Shown here in pieces: positions 25,804 through 35,699 of a DNA stretch of 64,000 bases. The notes beneath the pieces were generated by a model. The model was not told the DNA's origin. It made no database searches and worked only from the letters and a program-made list of their open reading frames with translations. The DNA is taken from positions 11,780,001 to 11,844,000 of the forward strand of contig CP018627.1 in NCBI GenBank assembly GCA_002021875.1, given 5' to 3'. Origin of the DNA: Streptomyces hygroscopicus. Its GTDB lineage: Bacteria; Actinomycetota; Actinomycetes; Streptomycetales; Streptomycetaceae. How positions within the stretch are numbered: the stretch's first letter is position 1; each line of letters starts with the position of its first letter. The position numbers and the translations under genes were made by a program.

Positions 25804-26702
25804 TGCTCGGCGGCCTGCTCATCGGCGACGGCACGGTCGAACTCGGCGCGGTGGAGCAGCGGACCATCGAGCGCGCCGCACAGATCACCGCGCTCCTCAC
25901 TCTGAAACAGGACGCGGTCCTCCACACCGAGGACCATGTGCGCGGTGAGCTTCTCGGTGACCTCGTCAGTCCCGACGCCCGGCGGCGCGCGAGCCTGCCC
26001 GCCCGGCTGCGCGCCCGCAGACTGCGCCCGGAGGACCTGCGGACCGTCGTCATCACCGTGGTGGCACCCGAACAGCGCCGCGCCGCGCTGCGGGCCACCC
26101 AGACCGTGGCCGCGCCGTCCGGCCTGGCGGGCGAAGTGGACAGCGTCGTCACACTCGTCGTGCCGGAGAGTGATCCGCAGCGCGCGGCGACCGCCGTCCG
26201 CGACCGCCTGTGTGCCGCGACGGGGGTCGGCGAGGTGCTGACCGTGGCCGCGCCCCCTGCGGAGAGCCTCGACGAACTGAGCGTGCGTTTCACGACGGCC
26301 CGGGATTGCGGCCGGGTGCTGACCGCCCTCGGCATCGAGGCGGCCGCGGTCGCGGCCGACGCCTACCTGCCGTACACGACGCTGTTCGCCCACGACCCCA
26401 CCAGCGTGCGGCAGTTCATCGATCGCACCATCGGCCCCGTCCGGCGCTGGGACGCCGAACGGGGGACCGATCTGCTCGCCACCCTCCACCGCTTCGTGGA
26501 CTGCAACGCCAGCCCCGCCCGCACCGCGCGACTGATGGGCGTGCACAGCAACACCGTGCTGCAGCGGCTCGACAGGATCACCCAACTGCTCGGCGACACA
26601 TGGCGGGACCCGGAGTCGTTCTTCCGCGTCTCGGTGGCGGTCCGCCTGCACATCCTGTCGGAAGCCCTTCGGAGCTCCTCACACCCACTCCGGCGTCCCT
26701 GA
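25803..26702 (+). pseudogene. PucR/CdaR-family regulator, 5'-truncated
   Basis: About 299 codons of a PucR-type regulator survive. There is a GAF-like middle (GGLLIGDGTVELGAVEQRT, then HTEDHVRGELLGDLVSP) and the C-terminal PucR helix-turn-helix region LLATLHRFVDCNASPARTAR followed by LMGVHSNTVLQRLDRI. The N terminus is missing and replaced by an IS630 fragment. No ribosome site or start codon at a sensible place is seen. The gene it controlled is unknown. Confidence 0.7.
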
Positions 26703-26789
26703 CAGGAGCGGAACCGGCGGGTAGATGCCATACCTCGCCCCAGATGTCGTGCTTCCCGTCCCGGCTCGTGGCCGGCTGGAACCTGTGCT

Positions 26790-27778
26790 CGCCGGTCTTC
26801 GTTCGCGATGCCCTGGTGTGGTCGGTGTCCGTTGTAGAACTGCTCGAACTCCCGCAGAGTGTGCAGGAGATGTCGCTGGTTGCAGATCAACGTACGGTCC
26901 AGGAGCTCGCGGCGACAGGTCTGTATCCACCTCTCCATGATCGAATTCATCCTTGGCGTCTGGATCCCGCTGAGCACGACGTCGATCCCCACGTTCTTGA
27001 GGACGGCATCGAACAGGTCGGGGAACTTCCCGTCCCGGTCCCGGATCATGAACCGTGCCCGGCAGCCGAGGTCCTCGAGGTCCATGACCAGGTTCTTCGC
27101 CGCTTGCGCTACCCAGGATGCGCTCGGATGGGCGGTGGCGCCCAGGATCCGTATCCGGCGACTGCCGTGTTCGATCACCACGAGCACGTACATTCGTACC
27201 CCCGACAGGGTGACTGTTTCCATGAAGTCACAGGCCAACAGGGCATCAGCCTGGCCGTGAAGGAAGCTGGCCCAGCTACTGGAGTTCCGCTCGGGCGCCG
27301 GGTCGATGCCGGCCTCCTTCAGGATTTCCCAGACGGTGGACGCGCCGACCTTCACTCCCAGCACGAGCAGCTCGCCGTGCAGGCATCGGTACCCCCAGCT
27401 CGGGTTCTCCTTTGCCAGGCGCAGCACCAGGATGCGGATGGAGCGCACGGTGCGTGGTCGTCCAGGGCGTTTGGGCCGACAGGAGGCGGCATGGCGGCGT
27501 TTCACAAGGTCGCGGTGCCAACGCAGCACCGTGTCGGGGCGTACGAGCAGCCGTAATCTTCGCAGGACGTGCGGTGGCAGCCGGTGCAGCAGCGCCGCCA
27601 GGTACGCTCGATCGCTCGGCGTGAACCGGATCTTGTCCTTGTCGAGTTGGCGCTCCAGCACGGTGATTTGGTGGCGCAGGGTGAGGATCTCCGCGTCTTT
27701 GTCCCGGTCGGTCATCGGCAGCAGGCGCAGCATCGCGAACGCGTTCGACACACCCAGGTAAGCCAGTCGCAGCAACAC
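26790..27778 (-). CDS. Integrase-core transposase, nearly complete
   Basis: Starting at GTG 27778, the protein has the N-terminal helical region (DKDAEILTLRHQITVLERQL), RPGRPRTVRSIRILVLRLAK, SWGYRCLHGELLVLG and the integrase core. First catalytic Asp: ALLACDFMETVTLSG. Second: RFMIRDRDGKFPDLFD. Glu: TPRMNSIMERWIQTCR. It continues to FYNGHRPHQGIANE at about 26815, after which similarity ends and the frame runs on over the regulator relic. The usual C-terminal tail is not seen, so the copy may be inactive. It is the best-preserved member of its family in the window. Confidence 0.75.
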
Positions 27779-27789
27779 GATCGATCATC

Positions 27790-28555
27790 ATGACGCGCTG
27801 ACAGCAGATGCGCGAGAGCGCCAGCTCTAGCGACCGCGGCCAGATTTAGGGAAACCCGATGCACCCGCCCCCACCAGGAGGGATGAGATTTCCGGCAAGG
27901 ACAGTCGCGGGCGCCGGAAAGTCAACAACCGAGTCCCATGAGCGCGAATCTTTGAGAATTTCACATTTCTCTCCAGATGCCTGTCGGGTCCGACGTCGAG
28001 TATCGACGTCATCGCGGAAAGAGCAAGGTGATGGCGCCACGTCGAAGCGGCACCGGGGGTCGGCGATTGCTGTGCGGATTCTCGAGATTTCGAATGGTTG
28101 GGCGGCGTGACCGGTGAATCGGGGGCTGGGCCGACGCCGGTCGGGTGCCGCCTGCTGGAACGGGTTTGTCTAATTCGATATCCGCAGCCGTAACAGTATC
28201 GGCTGGTGTGACGATCGCACCTCGTCGCAGCGGGCCAAAGTTCCCCACGGTAACTTGGCTCTATTCGCCAGTCAGGTCGTCGTTGGCGCGCGGTACTTCT
28301 CGGGGGATGCGGCCGCACGGGAAGCCGCTGGCCAGGGGCGACCGAGCGGAATGCGAACGAGGCGCGATTTCCCTCGTCGTGGGTGAATTTTTACCTGATC
28401 ATTAAGAAAGGTCGTCAGTCGGGATGGCATCTGCGCTCTCTTAGGATGTTTTCCGTCATGCGCCGGGCGGTCATGCCTCGTTTATCGAGCGGGAGAGGCG
28501 CACTCGCGTGTTCTGGGTGCCCGCTCTCCTCCGCTACCGGGATTCCGCCCCGGGC
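27790..28555. other. 766-bp stretch without a recognisable gene
   Basis: No frame on either strand shows family motifs or convincing actinobacterial coding bias. The stretch is less GC-rich around 27880-28000 and 28380-28450 and may hold promoters facing the transposase or unknown RNA. I see no repeat, tRNA or hairpin that can be named. Confidence 0.4.
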
Positions 28556-29950
28556 TCAAGCTAATCGATCGGGGTTGCGAAGTGGTGACGTCCCGCTCCC
28601 GCCGCAGGAGGGCTCGGCGTGCACGGTGGCAAGGTGCTCGTGCACACGCACCGCAAGCAGGAGCATCGCAGTCCGGTCGCCGCCAGCGGTCAGATCGACG
28701 AACGGCCGTAATTCGCCCACCCGGTACTTCACGGTGTTCTGATGCACCCCCAGCGCGGAGGCGACCTCTTTCAGCCGACCCCAGCGCGACAGGTACGCAT
28801 CGATGGTGGGCAGTACCCAGTCACGGTCCATCATCGGCGAGAGCGGCTCCAGGGCGGCGCTGACGAATCTCCGTGCCCGGTCCGGCTCGGCGAGCATGGC
28901 GATCAGCGGGGCCAGTGCGTTGTAGTCGTACACGGGTTGTGCGCCGCGTTGCGGCGCGGTGTCCATACCGATGCGCAGCGCGTCGAGTGCTTCAGCGTAA
29001 CTGTGCCGCGTCTGAGCGGCGCCTTCCGCCATGTATCCCAGTCCGAAGCCCAGCACCTGACCGGTGACCAGCGGCCTCAGCCGGCGGATAAGGTGGTCTC
29101 TGCTCGTCCCGTTGGGTATTTCGAGCGTCGCCACGACGGTCCGATGCCGTACGGTCCAAGACGACGCGCCCGCTTTGCTCACCATGGCCCGCCCGATGCC
29201 CTCCAGGTCGGCGAAGGTCGCCGTCGCCTGGATCTGCGCCACGGCGACACAGTGGGGGACGGCGAACGTGTCGGTCTGCCGGTGGCGCTCGGTCCAGGTG
29301 CCCGCGAGTAAGGCGTCGAGCAGCTGGGAACGGTGGTACCGCTCCGGGGCGCGGGCCATGCGCGCGACCTCGTCCGAGTAGGCTGCAGCGGCCGCCACGC
29401 AGACCAGGTCGGCGAACTCCAGGACCCATGCCGCCGTCGCTCCGATGTCCCGCTCTCCGACGGCGCTGTCGGCCGCGAGCGTGCTCACTATCTCCTCACA
29501 CAGCACCCGTGCCCCGACGCGATACGCGCGTAGCACCGCTTCGCGATTGATGCCCTGTGTGGCACGACGCCTGGCTCCTTCCGTCAGTGACATCAGTTCC
29601 TCGTCGCGCAGCCGCCCGCGCCGCATGGCCTCAAGGCAGCAGCGGACCGTGTCCGAGCAGACGTGAAGTATGTCTTGCAGCAGTGATTCATCGGTGATCT
29701 CGCCGTAGGCGGCGATCTCCGTCCGGTAGGCGCGGACCATGGTGGCCGCCACTCTGTCGATCCGGGCTTCCAGCAGACCGACGGCAGCGCTCAGCTTTCC
29801 GTCCGACCGACAGGCGTTCCCCTCACGGACACCGGCCCTGGGAGTGTTGGGCTCGGCCGCAGTCGGCTGAGCGTCGTCTTTGTGCAGGGGTATCCCAGCA
29901 GGCCTGAAGACCAGTGGTGATACCGGGGCCCGGTTTTCGGCGGGACTCAT
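28556..29950 (-). CDS. PucR-family transcriptional regulator with a TTA codon
   Basis: The 464-residue regulator has a long helical N-terminal sensor (VGLLEARIDRVAATMVRAYR), a GGDEF/CdaR-like middle (ALGFGLGYMAEGAAQTRHSY-type stretch near residues 320-345) and a C-terminal PucR helix-turn-helix (YLSRWGRLKEVASALGVHQN, then TVKYRVGELRPF). ATG 29950 is preceded by GGGGAAG. Codon 214 is TTA (complement of 29309-29311), which in Streptomyces needs the bldA tRNA and suggests developmental control. Its target is not obvious, as no operon partner is adjacent. Confidence 0.8.
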   Translation of the reverse strand: MSPAENRAPVSPLVFRPAGIPLHKDDAQPTAAEPNTPRAGVREGNACRSDGKLSAAVGLLEARIDRVAATMVRAYRTEIAAYGEITDESLLQDILHVCSDTVRCCLEAMRRGRLRDEELMSLTEGARRRATQGINREAVLRAYRVGARVLCEEIVSTLAADSAVGERDIGATAAWVLEFADLVCVAAAAAYSDEVARMARAPERYHRSQLLDALLAGTWTERHRQTDTFAVPHCVAVAQIQATATFADLEGIGRAMVSKAGASSWTVRHRTVVATLEIPNGTSRDHLIRRLRPLVTGQVLGFGLGYMAEGAAQTRHSYAEALDALRIGMDTAPQRGAQPVYDYNALAPLIAMLAEPDRARRFVSAALEPLSPMMDRDWVLPTIDAYLSRWGRLKEVASALGVHQNTVKYRVGELRPFVDLTAGGDRTAMLLLAVRVHEHLATVHAEPSCGGSGTSPLRNPDRLA

Positions 29951-30990
29951 CTTCTTCCCCTAGACATGTGTGAGATGTGCTGGTGATAGCTCCTCAGCCA
30001 TGGCCACCCGGAGGGAGTTCGCCCCGAAGAAACGGTGCGCTTTTCTTGGCGGAGGCCGAGGTGGAGTCTCTCTAGCACGGTCCGGTGCAGGCCGACACCG
30101 ACTGTTGTCAGCACAGTTGATTCGAACTTCCACGGCCGACCGTGGCGGCCACCGGCGCGGCTGCCCGCCTCGGCGGCACGGCAGCGGGCCCGGTGGTCGA
30201 CTGCCGGAGACATGCCGGAGGCCATGGCTGTTCGGTTTGGTAAGGATGTCGATGGAGGTTGTGCTGAAGGTCCCCCTCGCCCCAGCCCCGGCTCTGTGTC
30301 ACGGAAGTCGACACAGGTGTCGACTCGGTCTTGAGGTCTCAGATGTCAGGCCGCGGTATCGGCACAAGGGCTTGCGCTGCCATCCAGTGAAGCCGGCAGC
30401 AGGGCGCCGTCCCTGCCAGCGGCGGAATTGATCGTACACCCGCCCGTATCACGTGCACCTCATGGCACTTTCAGCCAGATGCTCGTGTTCGCCATGCCCG
30501 GAACATCACGGGCAGCGCTCCCGATACGGGTGCGCAGGAGCCATGGGCGCGCGTACACAATTCCCCGTTGCCGATTGGGCGCCTCGTGGGACTCAGCGCT
30601 GGATTCCGTGCCCGCCTGCGGCACGCCGGGGTTCCCGGCCTCCTCCACACCGGTGACCAGCAAGCCCCGACCAGTTGGGGCATCACGACACACACGCGCC
30701 AAGGAAGAGGCCGTTCGGGCCACGACCGTGAGCCGCGGCACGCCCCAGCGTTGACGACCCCCGCGATCACTGCCAGCGCTCGTTGACGGGGTCCTCCAGG
30801 CTGTGGCCACAGCTTGACGCGGGCACCTGAACAGTATCTGCGGCAACTGTGAGAGGAGCAGAGCAGCGTTGCCGTCACCTTTAGCGCGAGTGTTTGTGCG
30901 TGCCTCCGCCCGGATGACGAGGCGGCACGGTGACCAACCACGATGAGGCGGCGGCTGAGACATGGAGACCGCGAATCCCGGCGCGGGACA
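29951..30990. other. 1.04-kb stretch without a recognisable gene
   Basis: Several overlapping frames run through this region on both strands, but none carries a known motif, a good ribosome site or consistent codon bias. It lies between the PucR gene and an IS3-type relic and is probably decayed DNA. The direct complementarity GTGTCGAC around 30310 is too short to interpret. Confidence 0.4.
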
Positions 30991-30999
30991 CCGGCTCGG

Positions 31000-31641
31000 G
31001 CACGACAGGCCAAGAGCTCTGGAACCATCCGACGAACCAGTACGGTTCGCATCCGACCGAAGCGGTGAAAGAGGAATTCGACGCCTCCAGCGGCGCCTTC
31101 GTCTCGCCGAAGATCTGGATGAGGCTGGTGAGGCACGGCTGACGGGTCTCGGCGAACACCATCGCGAAGATCACGTCCGAGCTCGGCCTGGACGCGCGGA
31201 AGGTACGCAGACGGCGGAGGCTGACCAGGCCGGGCAGACGGCCGCCCCGTGGTGCCCAAAACCACCCCGGCAAACCGCACGGAACCAGCCCGAGACGCCG
31301 CTTGACATCCATAGGGGCAGCACCGTCGTCGGCGAGGCGTTCGAACAGCGTGCTGAAGGCCGAGCACGTCCACCAGCACACCTTCCACCCGCGCCGAGGC
31401 CCGGATCCGGATCGCGACCTGGACCACCGACTTCTACAACACCCGTCGGCTGCACAGCGTTTGCGGCTGGAAGCGCCCGATCGGCCACGAACACGGCTAC
31501 TGGGCCAGCCCCCAGACTGCCGCCTGCTCGTACCGGCCGAACACCGGCCACTTCTCTATGAACTCTGTCGTGCCGCTCAAGCCATCTCCCAAGCCCGTGG
31601 CGGCGCCGGGGCAACATGATCACCCGGCAGATTTCACGTGA
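31000..31641 (+). pseudogene. IS3-type transposase relic with internal deletion
   Basis: The plus strand gives EEFDASSGAFVSPKIWMRLV, then (another frame) RVSANTIAKITSELGLDARK and VRRRRRLTRPG. These are the pre-catalytic part of an IS3-family OrfB. After a gap it resumes with SVLKAEHVHQHTF and ATWTTDFYNTRRLHSVCGWK, the C-terminal part. The DDE core between them is missing and there are at least two frame breaks. The last 220 bases belong to the right inverted-repeat arm. Confidence 0.65.
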
Positions 31642-33006
31642 ATTTTAGGATACTCGAGCGTCGGCACTATGGACGCGCCGGACTTGGCCTCCTCGAACGC
31701 CGTATCCGCCAGCCCGTTGACTTACTTCACGAAAAGTGCCGAAGAACCGTGTCCCGCTGTCTGTGGACACCGTTCGCCGAGTGTTCCAGTCGATTTTGTG
31801 TACGGCTCAGGAGAGTCGACCGGGCGCACAACTCTGCGGCCGAAAGCCGATTACCGCTGGCTGGGCCGAACAAGTCGATGTTGCGGATTTGGCCGCACCG
31901 GACGAGGCGCGGCCTACCTACGGCCGATAGTCTTTGGACCCAAGCGGGGTTGATTCGGTCACCCTTTCCGTAAAGGCGGCGACGGTCAGCCGGCCCTGCC
32001 GGATAATCTGCTCCCGCCGCATCTGAGCATCCGCACCAGCACCTTGTTTCTGCTGTTAACCGACTGAGTGCGCCCCGCCGAGGGAGGTACTTCGCCGTGC
32101 CCACATCTACGTCGAACCAGGAGAGAAATGAGCAGCACCCAGAAGTTCGCCATCGTGGGCATCAATTGCCGGCTTCCCGGTGCTCGTGATGCGGGAAAGT
32201 ACTGGTCGAATCTCAAGGCGGGCACGGAGAGCATTACCACGTGGTCGCTGGAAGAGTTGATCGATGCGGGCATCGATCCCGAAATGGCCAAGAACCCTGC
32301 GCATGTCAAGGAGCGGCCGTCGTTCGCCGAGGTGGAGAAGTTCGACGCACGCGTTTTCCGGTTCACTCCCCGGGAGGCGGAGGTCCGGGATCCTCAGCAC
32401 CGGCTGTTCCTGGAGTCCATGCACACCGCGCCCGAGGACACCGGCTACGATCCGTTCTCCGATCCTGGACGGGTAGGTGTCTTCGCCGGCAGCGCTCCGA
32501 ACGCCTACGAGCCGCAGAACGTCAGGCACCACCAGGAGCGCGTACAGGCCGTGGGGCAGATGACGGTCTCGATCGGTAACACGACGGACTACGTCGCGCC
32601 GACCGTTTCCTACAAGCTGGGACTGGGCGGTCCCAGCGTCAACGTGGTGACCGCCTGTTCGTCGTCGCTCGTCGCGGTCCACATGGCGTGCCCCTCGCTG
32701 ATGAACGGCGAATGCGAGACCGCGGTCGCGGGCGGAGCCGAGGTGGAGCCGACCGTGGTGTCGGGCTACTGGTCGGCCGAGGGCGGGATCTACTCCAAGT
32801 CCGGCCACTGCCGACCGTTCGACCACGAAGCCGACGGCACCATCTTCGGTACGGGCGCCGGGACGGTCGTCCTGCGATGGCTCGAGGACGCGGTTCGCGA
32901 CAACAACATCTACGCCGTCATCCTGGGCTCGGCCGTCAACAACGACGCTGCCGACCGGGCCGGTTTCACGGCACCCTCGATCAGCGGCCAGCGCGCGCTG
33001 ATGGAG
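31422..33006. repeat. Right arm of 1585-bp inverted repeat
   Basis: This is the exact reverse complement of 14387-15971 at all positions compared. It carries the end of the IS3-type relic, the ketosynthase upstream region and 293 ketosynthase codons. At 33006 the sequences part: this copy jumps to the end of the ketosynthase, while the left copy continues through the domain. The inner boundary at 31422 continues into transposase sequence that the left arm lacks, so the left arm was probably shortened by IS630 insertion. Confidence 0.95.
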
Positions 33007-33214
33007 CGACACCAATGCCTTCGCCATTGTCGAGGAACTGCCGAAGGCGCCGACCGGTGGCAGCACCCGTCCGTGGCAACTATTCCCTCTGTCTGCGCGG
33101 ACCGATGCCGCTCTGGACGCCGCCACGGAGAACCTGGCGAAGACCTTCGCAGAGGCCTTGGGGGGCTGGGCGGCTTTCATGGGTGCGCCGGGTGCTCACT
33201 TGGCAAACGTATGA
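32128..33214 (+). pseudogene. Ketosynthase copy 2 with internal deletion
   Basis: From ATG 32128 the first 293 codons equal copy 1, with Cys177 in TACSSS. Immediately after ALME the sequence changes and, in a different frame, gives SDTNAFAIVEELPKAP and PWQLFPLSARTDAALDAATE, then a TGA at 33212-33214. These are the typical end of a KS domain and the KS-to-AT linker. The intervening segment of about 110 to 130 residues, with both catalytic histidines, is deleted and the frame is broken. The gene heads the operon of KAS III, aminotransferase, dehydrogenase and thioesterase, showing that a modular or iterative PKS once belonged to it. Confidence 0.85.
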
Positions 33215-33224
33215 GGAGGAATCT

Positions 33225-34205
33225 GTGCCCATTGGGATCGTTTCTATTGGCGGATATGTCCCGCCTCTCGTCGTGAATAACGAACAGATCGGGCGATGGG
33301 CGGTCACCGAAGAGGGGTGGATCGAATCGCGGACGGGGATAGCCGAACGGCGCTATGCTGAGGAGGATGTTTCCACGTCGGAGTTGGCCACGCGTGCAGC
33401 TCTGCCGCTACTGAAAAACCCTGGGGTGGCCGAGTCGGTGGGGGCTCTCGTGCTGGCGACGGCCACCCCGGACCAGCCGCAACCGGCGACGGCGAGTTTT
33501 GTGCAGCGCCGGCTTGGACTGAAGCAGGTGCCTTCATTCGACGTAAATGCGGTGTGCTCCGGTTTCTTGTACGGGCTGACCGTCGCGGAGGCACTGATGG
33601 CCACGCGCGTTGGCGCTGACTACGCCCTGGTGATAGGTGCCGATAAGTATTCGTCCATCATGGACCGCGCCGACCGGCGCACCGTGAGCCTTTTCGGTGA
33701 TGGGGCAGGTGCCGTTCTGCTCGGCAGGGTTCCCGAGGGTTATGGCATCCAGGGTGCTTCGCTGATCGCCGATGGCGAGGCTGCGTCCCTCGTGCGGGTG
33801 GAGGCCGGGGGAACCCGGCGACCGCTCACCGCTGAACGCTTACAGGCAGGCGAGCACTTCTTCCGTATGGAGGGGCGAGCGGTCCGCGACTGGGGGCTGC
33901 AATTCGTCCCCAAGGCGGCTCAACAAGCGCTGGAACAGGCTGGTATGAGCATCGAGGCCATCGACCGGGTCGTGTTCCATCAAGGAAACACCCGTCTGGT
34001 GCACAGCCTCGCCGAGGCGATGGGCGTCGAGCAAGACCGGCTGGCGATAACCGCGCCAACGCTCGGCAACACGGCCGCAGCCTCTATTCCCCTGACCCTC
34101 GCACGCGATCACGCCCATCGGCCGCTTCGACGTGGCGAGCGAGTGCTCCTCGCGGCCGTGGGCGGGGGCATGACTGCAGCAGCCACAGTGCTGACCTGGT
34201 ACTGA
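33225..34205 (+). CDS. Beta-ketoacyl-ACP synthase III (FabH-like) with a TTA codon
   Basis: A 326-residue KAS III enzyme with the full catalytic triad: Cys111 in NAVCSGF, His252 in VFHQGN and Asn282 in LGNTAAAS. It condenses an acyl-CoA starter with malonyl-ACP, or acts as an acyltransferase in a biosynthetic pathway. The GTG at 33225 has AGGAGGA just upstream and lies 11 bases after the ketosynthase-relic stop. Leu206 is encoded by TTA (33840-33842), implying dependence on the bldA tRNA. It is transcribed with the aminotransferase, dehydrogenase and thioesterase genes downstream, a secondary-metabolic setting rather than primary fatty-acid synthesis. Confidence 0.88.
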   Translation: MPIGIVSIGGYVPPLVVNNEQIGRWAVTEEGWIESRTGIAERRYAEEDVSTSELATRAALPLLKNPGVAESVGALVLATATPDQPQPATASFVQRRLGLKQVPSFDVNAVCSGFLYGLTVAEALMATRVGADYALVIGADKYSSIMDRADRRTVSLFGDGAGAVLLGRVPEGYGIQGASLIADGEAASLVRVEAGGTRRPLTAERLQAGEHFFRMEGRAVRDWGLQFVPKAAQQALEQAGMSIEAIDRVVFHQGNTRLVHSLAEAMGVEQDRLAITAPTLGNTAAASIPLTLARDHAHRPLRRGERVLLAAVGGGMTAAATVLTWY

Positions 34206-34340
34206 CCGCCATAGCCGCCCGCCGCGGTCACTATCTCTTCTGGCGCGTCTGCTACTGCCTTCACTTCCCCTGGACAAACAGTCACTTCAACTTGGGCCTT
34301 CTCCCCGTGCCGGCTGGAATGAACGTGAGGGATCCGATTC

Positions 34341-35621
34341 ATGCTGCCCGTTGTCAGTCATGCCACAGGTGTGTACGTCTACGACCAGGAAGGACTCGAG
34401 TATCTCGACGGCTGCTCCGGCGCGATCAACGTCAATCTCGGGCACTCCGTGCCGGAAGTCACCTCCCGTATGCACGAGCAGATCGATCGGACATGCTACG
34501 CGTACCGGACGCAGTTCCGCTCCCAGCCGCTGATGCGGCTTACGGAGCTGTTGGTGGAACTCGCACCGGGTGATCTCAAACACGTTGAATACTGCAACTC
34601 GGGTTCGGAAGCCATCGAGATGGCGCTGCGCCTCGCAACGCTTATACACGCCCGCGCATATCGTCCGTTCAAGTGCACGGTCCTCACGGAGGAACCCAGC
34701 TACCACGGCATGACCGCCGGCGCCCTGGCAGCCTCCGGGCATCCGCTACGGCGACAGGACCTCACGCCACTGCTCGCCAATCAGGCCACGGTCTCGCGGG
34801 TGCGGCCGAAGCACGGCTCACTGCGCGCCGACGTCCACGACTGGGAGGCAGCGATCGAGCGCATCGGTCCGGCCAACCTGAGCGCTGTGATGATCGAACC
34901 AGTCGGCGGAGCCTCTTCCGGAGCAGTCCCCACTGCCCCGGAGACCCTGCGCCGACTGCGGGAACTGGCCGACCAACACCAGTTCCTTCTCATCGCCGAC
35001 GAAGTCATGTCCGGCCTGGGGCGGACCGGTCGGTGGTTTGGGTGTGAGCACGCCGGCATCACCCCTGACGTCATGGTTCTGGGCAAGGGAATTTCCGCAG
35101 GATTCGCACCGATCGCAGCGCTCTTGGCATCAGACAAAGTCGCCGACGCCGCCGGGCAGCCGCTCGGTACTTTGTTGTTCGGGCACACCATGGCGGGTAC
35201 GCCACTGTCCGCAGCCGCTGGTCTGGCCGTCGTGGAATATCTGAAAGCCCATGATGTCCCGGCACACGCCGCCGAGGCTGGTGAGCGTCTGCACGAGCTT
35301 CTGCAGGGCCTGCGACAGCGACACCGGGTGATCAGCGATGTCCGGGGTGTGGGGATGCAGATGGCCCTTGGTGTTCATAGCGATGCTTCGCGGTTTCCGG
35401 GAACGTCCCTGGACCTTGTCGAGGCTGCCCGTTGCGAGGGCTTGCTGTTGTACCCGTCAGGGGTAACGCCCGCCCTTGAGTCGGTCATGGTGGCGCCTCC
35501 TCTGGTCTCGACTGACACCGAGCTGGACGAGCTCGCCGTGCGGCTTGACCGCGCCCTGACCCGTCTGTCGCCCGCTGCACCCGTAGCCGACGCGAGTCAA
35601 CTGCTGTGCTCGGGTTGCTGA
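34341..35621 (+). CDS. Class III PLP-dependent aminotransferase
   Basis: A 426-residue fold-type I aminotransferase of class III. NSGSEAIEMALRLA near residue 88 binds the PLP phosphate, D220 in LLIADEVMSGLGRTG contacts the pyridine nitrogen, and K249 in VMVLGKGISAGF is the Schiff-base lysine. Members move an amino group to or from omega-amino acids, aldehydes or beta-keto acids. The ATG at 34341 has GAGGGA at a usable distance. Placed between KAS III and an acyl-CoA dehydrogenase, it may put an amine on an acyl chain, for example at the beta or terminal carbon. The substrate is not known. Confidence 0.88.
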   Translation: MLPVVSHATGVYVYDQEGLEYLDGCSGAINVNLGHSVPEVTSRMHEQIDRTCYAYRTQFRSQPLMRLTELLVELAPGDLKHVEYCNSGSEAIEMALRLATLIHARAYRPFKCTVLTEEPSYHGMTAGALAASGHPLRRQDLTPLLANQATVSRVRPKHGSLRADVHDWEAAIERIGPANLSAVMIEPVGGASSGAVPTAPETLRRLRELADQHQFLLIADEVMSGLGRTGRWFGCEHAGITPDVMVLGKGISAGFAPIAALLASDKVADAAGQPLGTLLFGHTMAGTPLSAAAGLAVVEYLKAHDVPAHAAEAGERLHELLQGLRQRHRVISDVRGVGMQMALGVHSDASRFPGTSLDLVEAARCEGLLLYPSGVTPALESVMVAPPLVSTDTELDELAVRLDRALTRLSPAAPVADASQLLCSGC

Positions 35622-35699
35622 CCGCTACCGCTGCACCCGGTCGGCAGGCCGGACCTTACCCTCCCCGCACGTCCTCCGTCTCGACAAGGACACAACACA

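Noticed and set aside
30471..31427. A 318-codon minus-strand frame
   Set aside because: It lies opposite recognisable IS3-type transposase remains and has no homology-like features.
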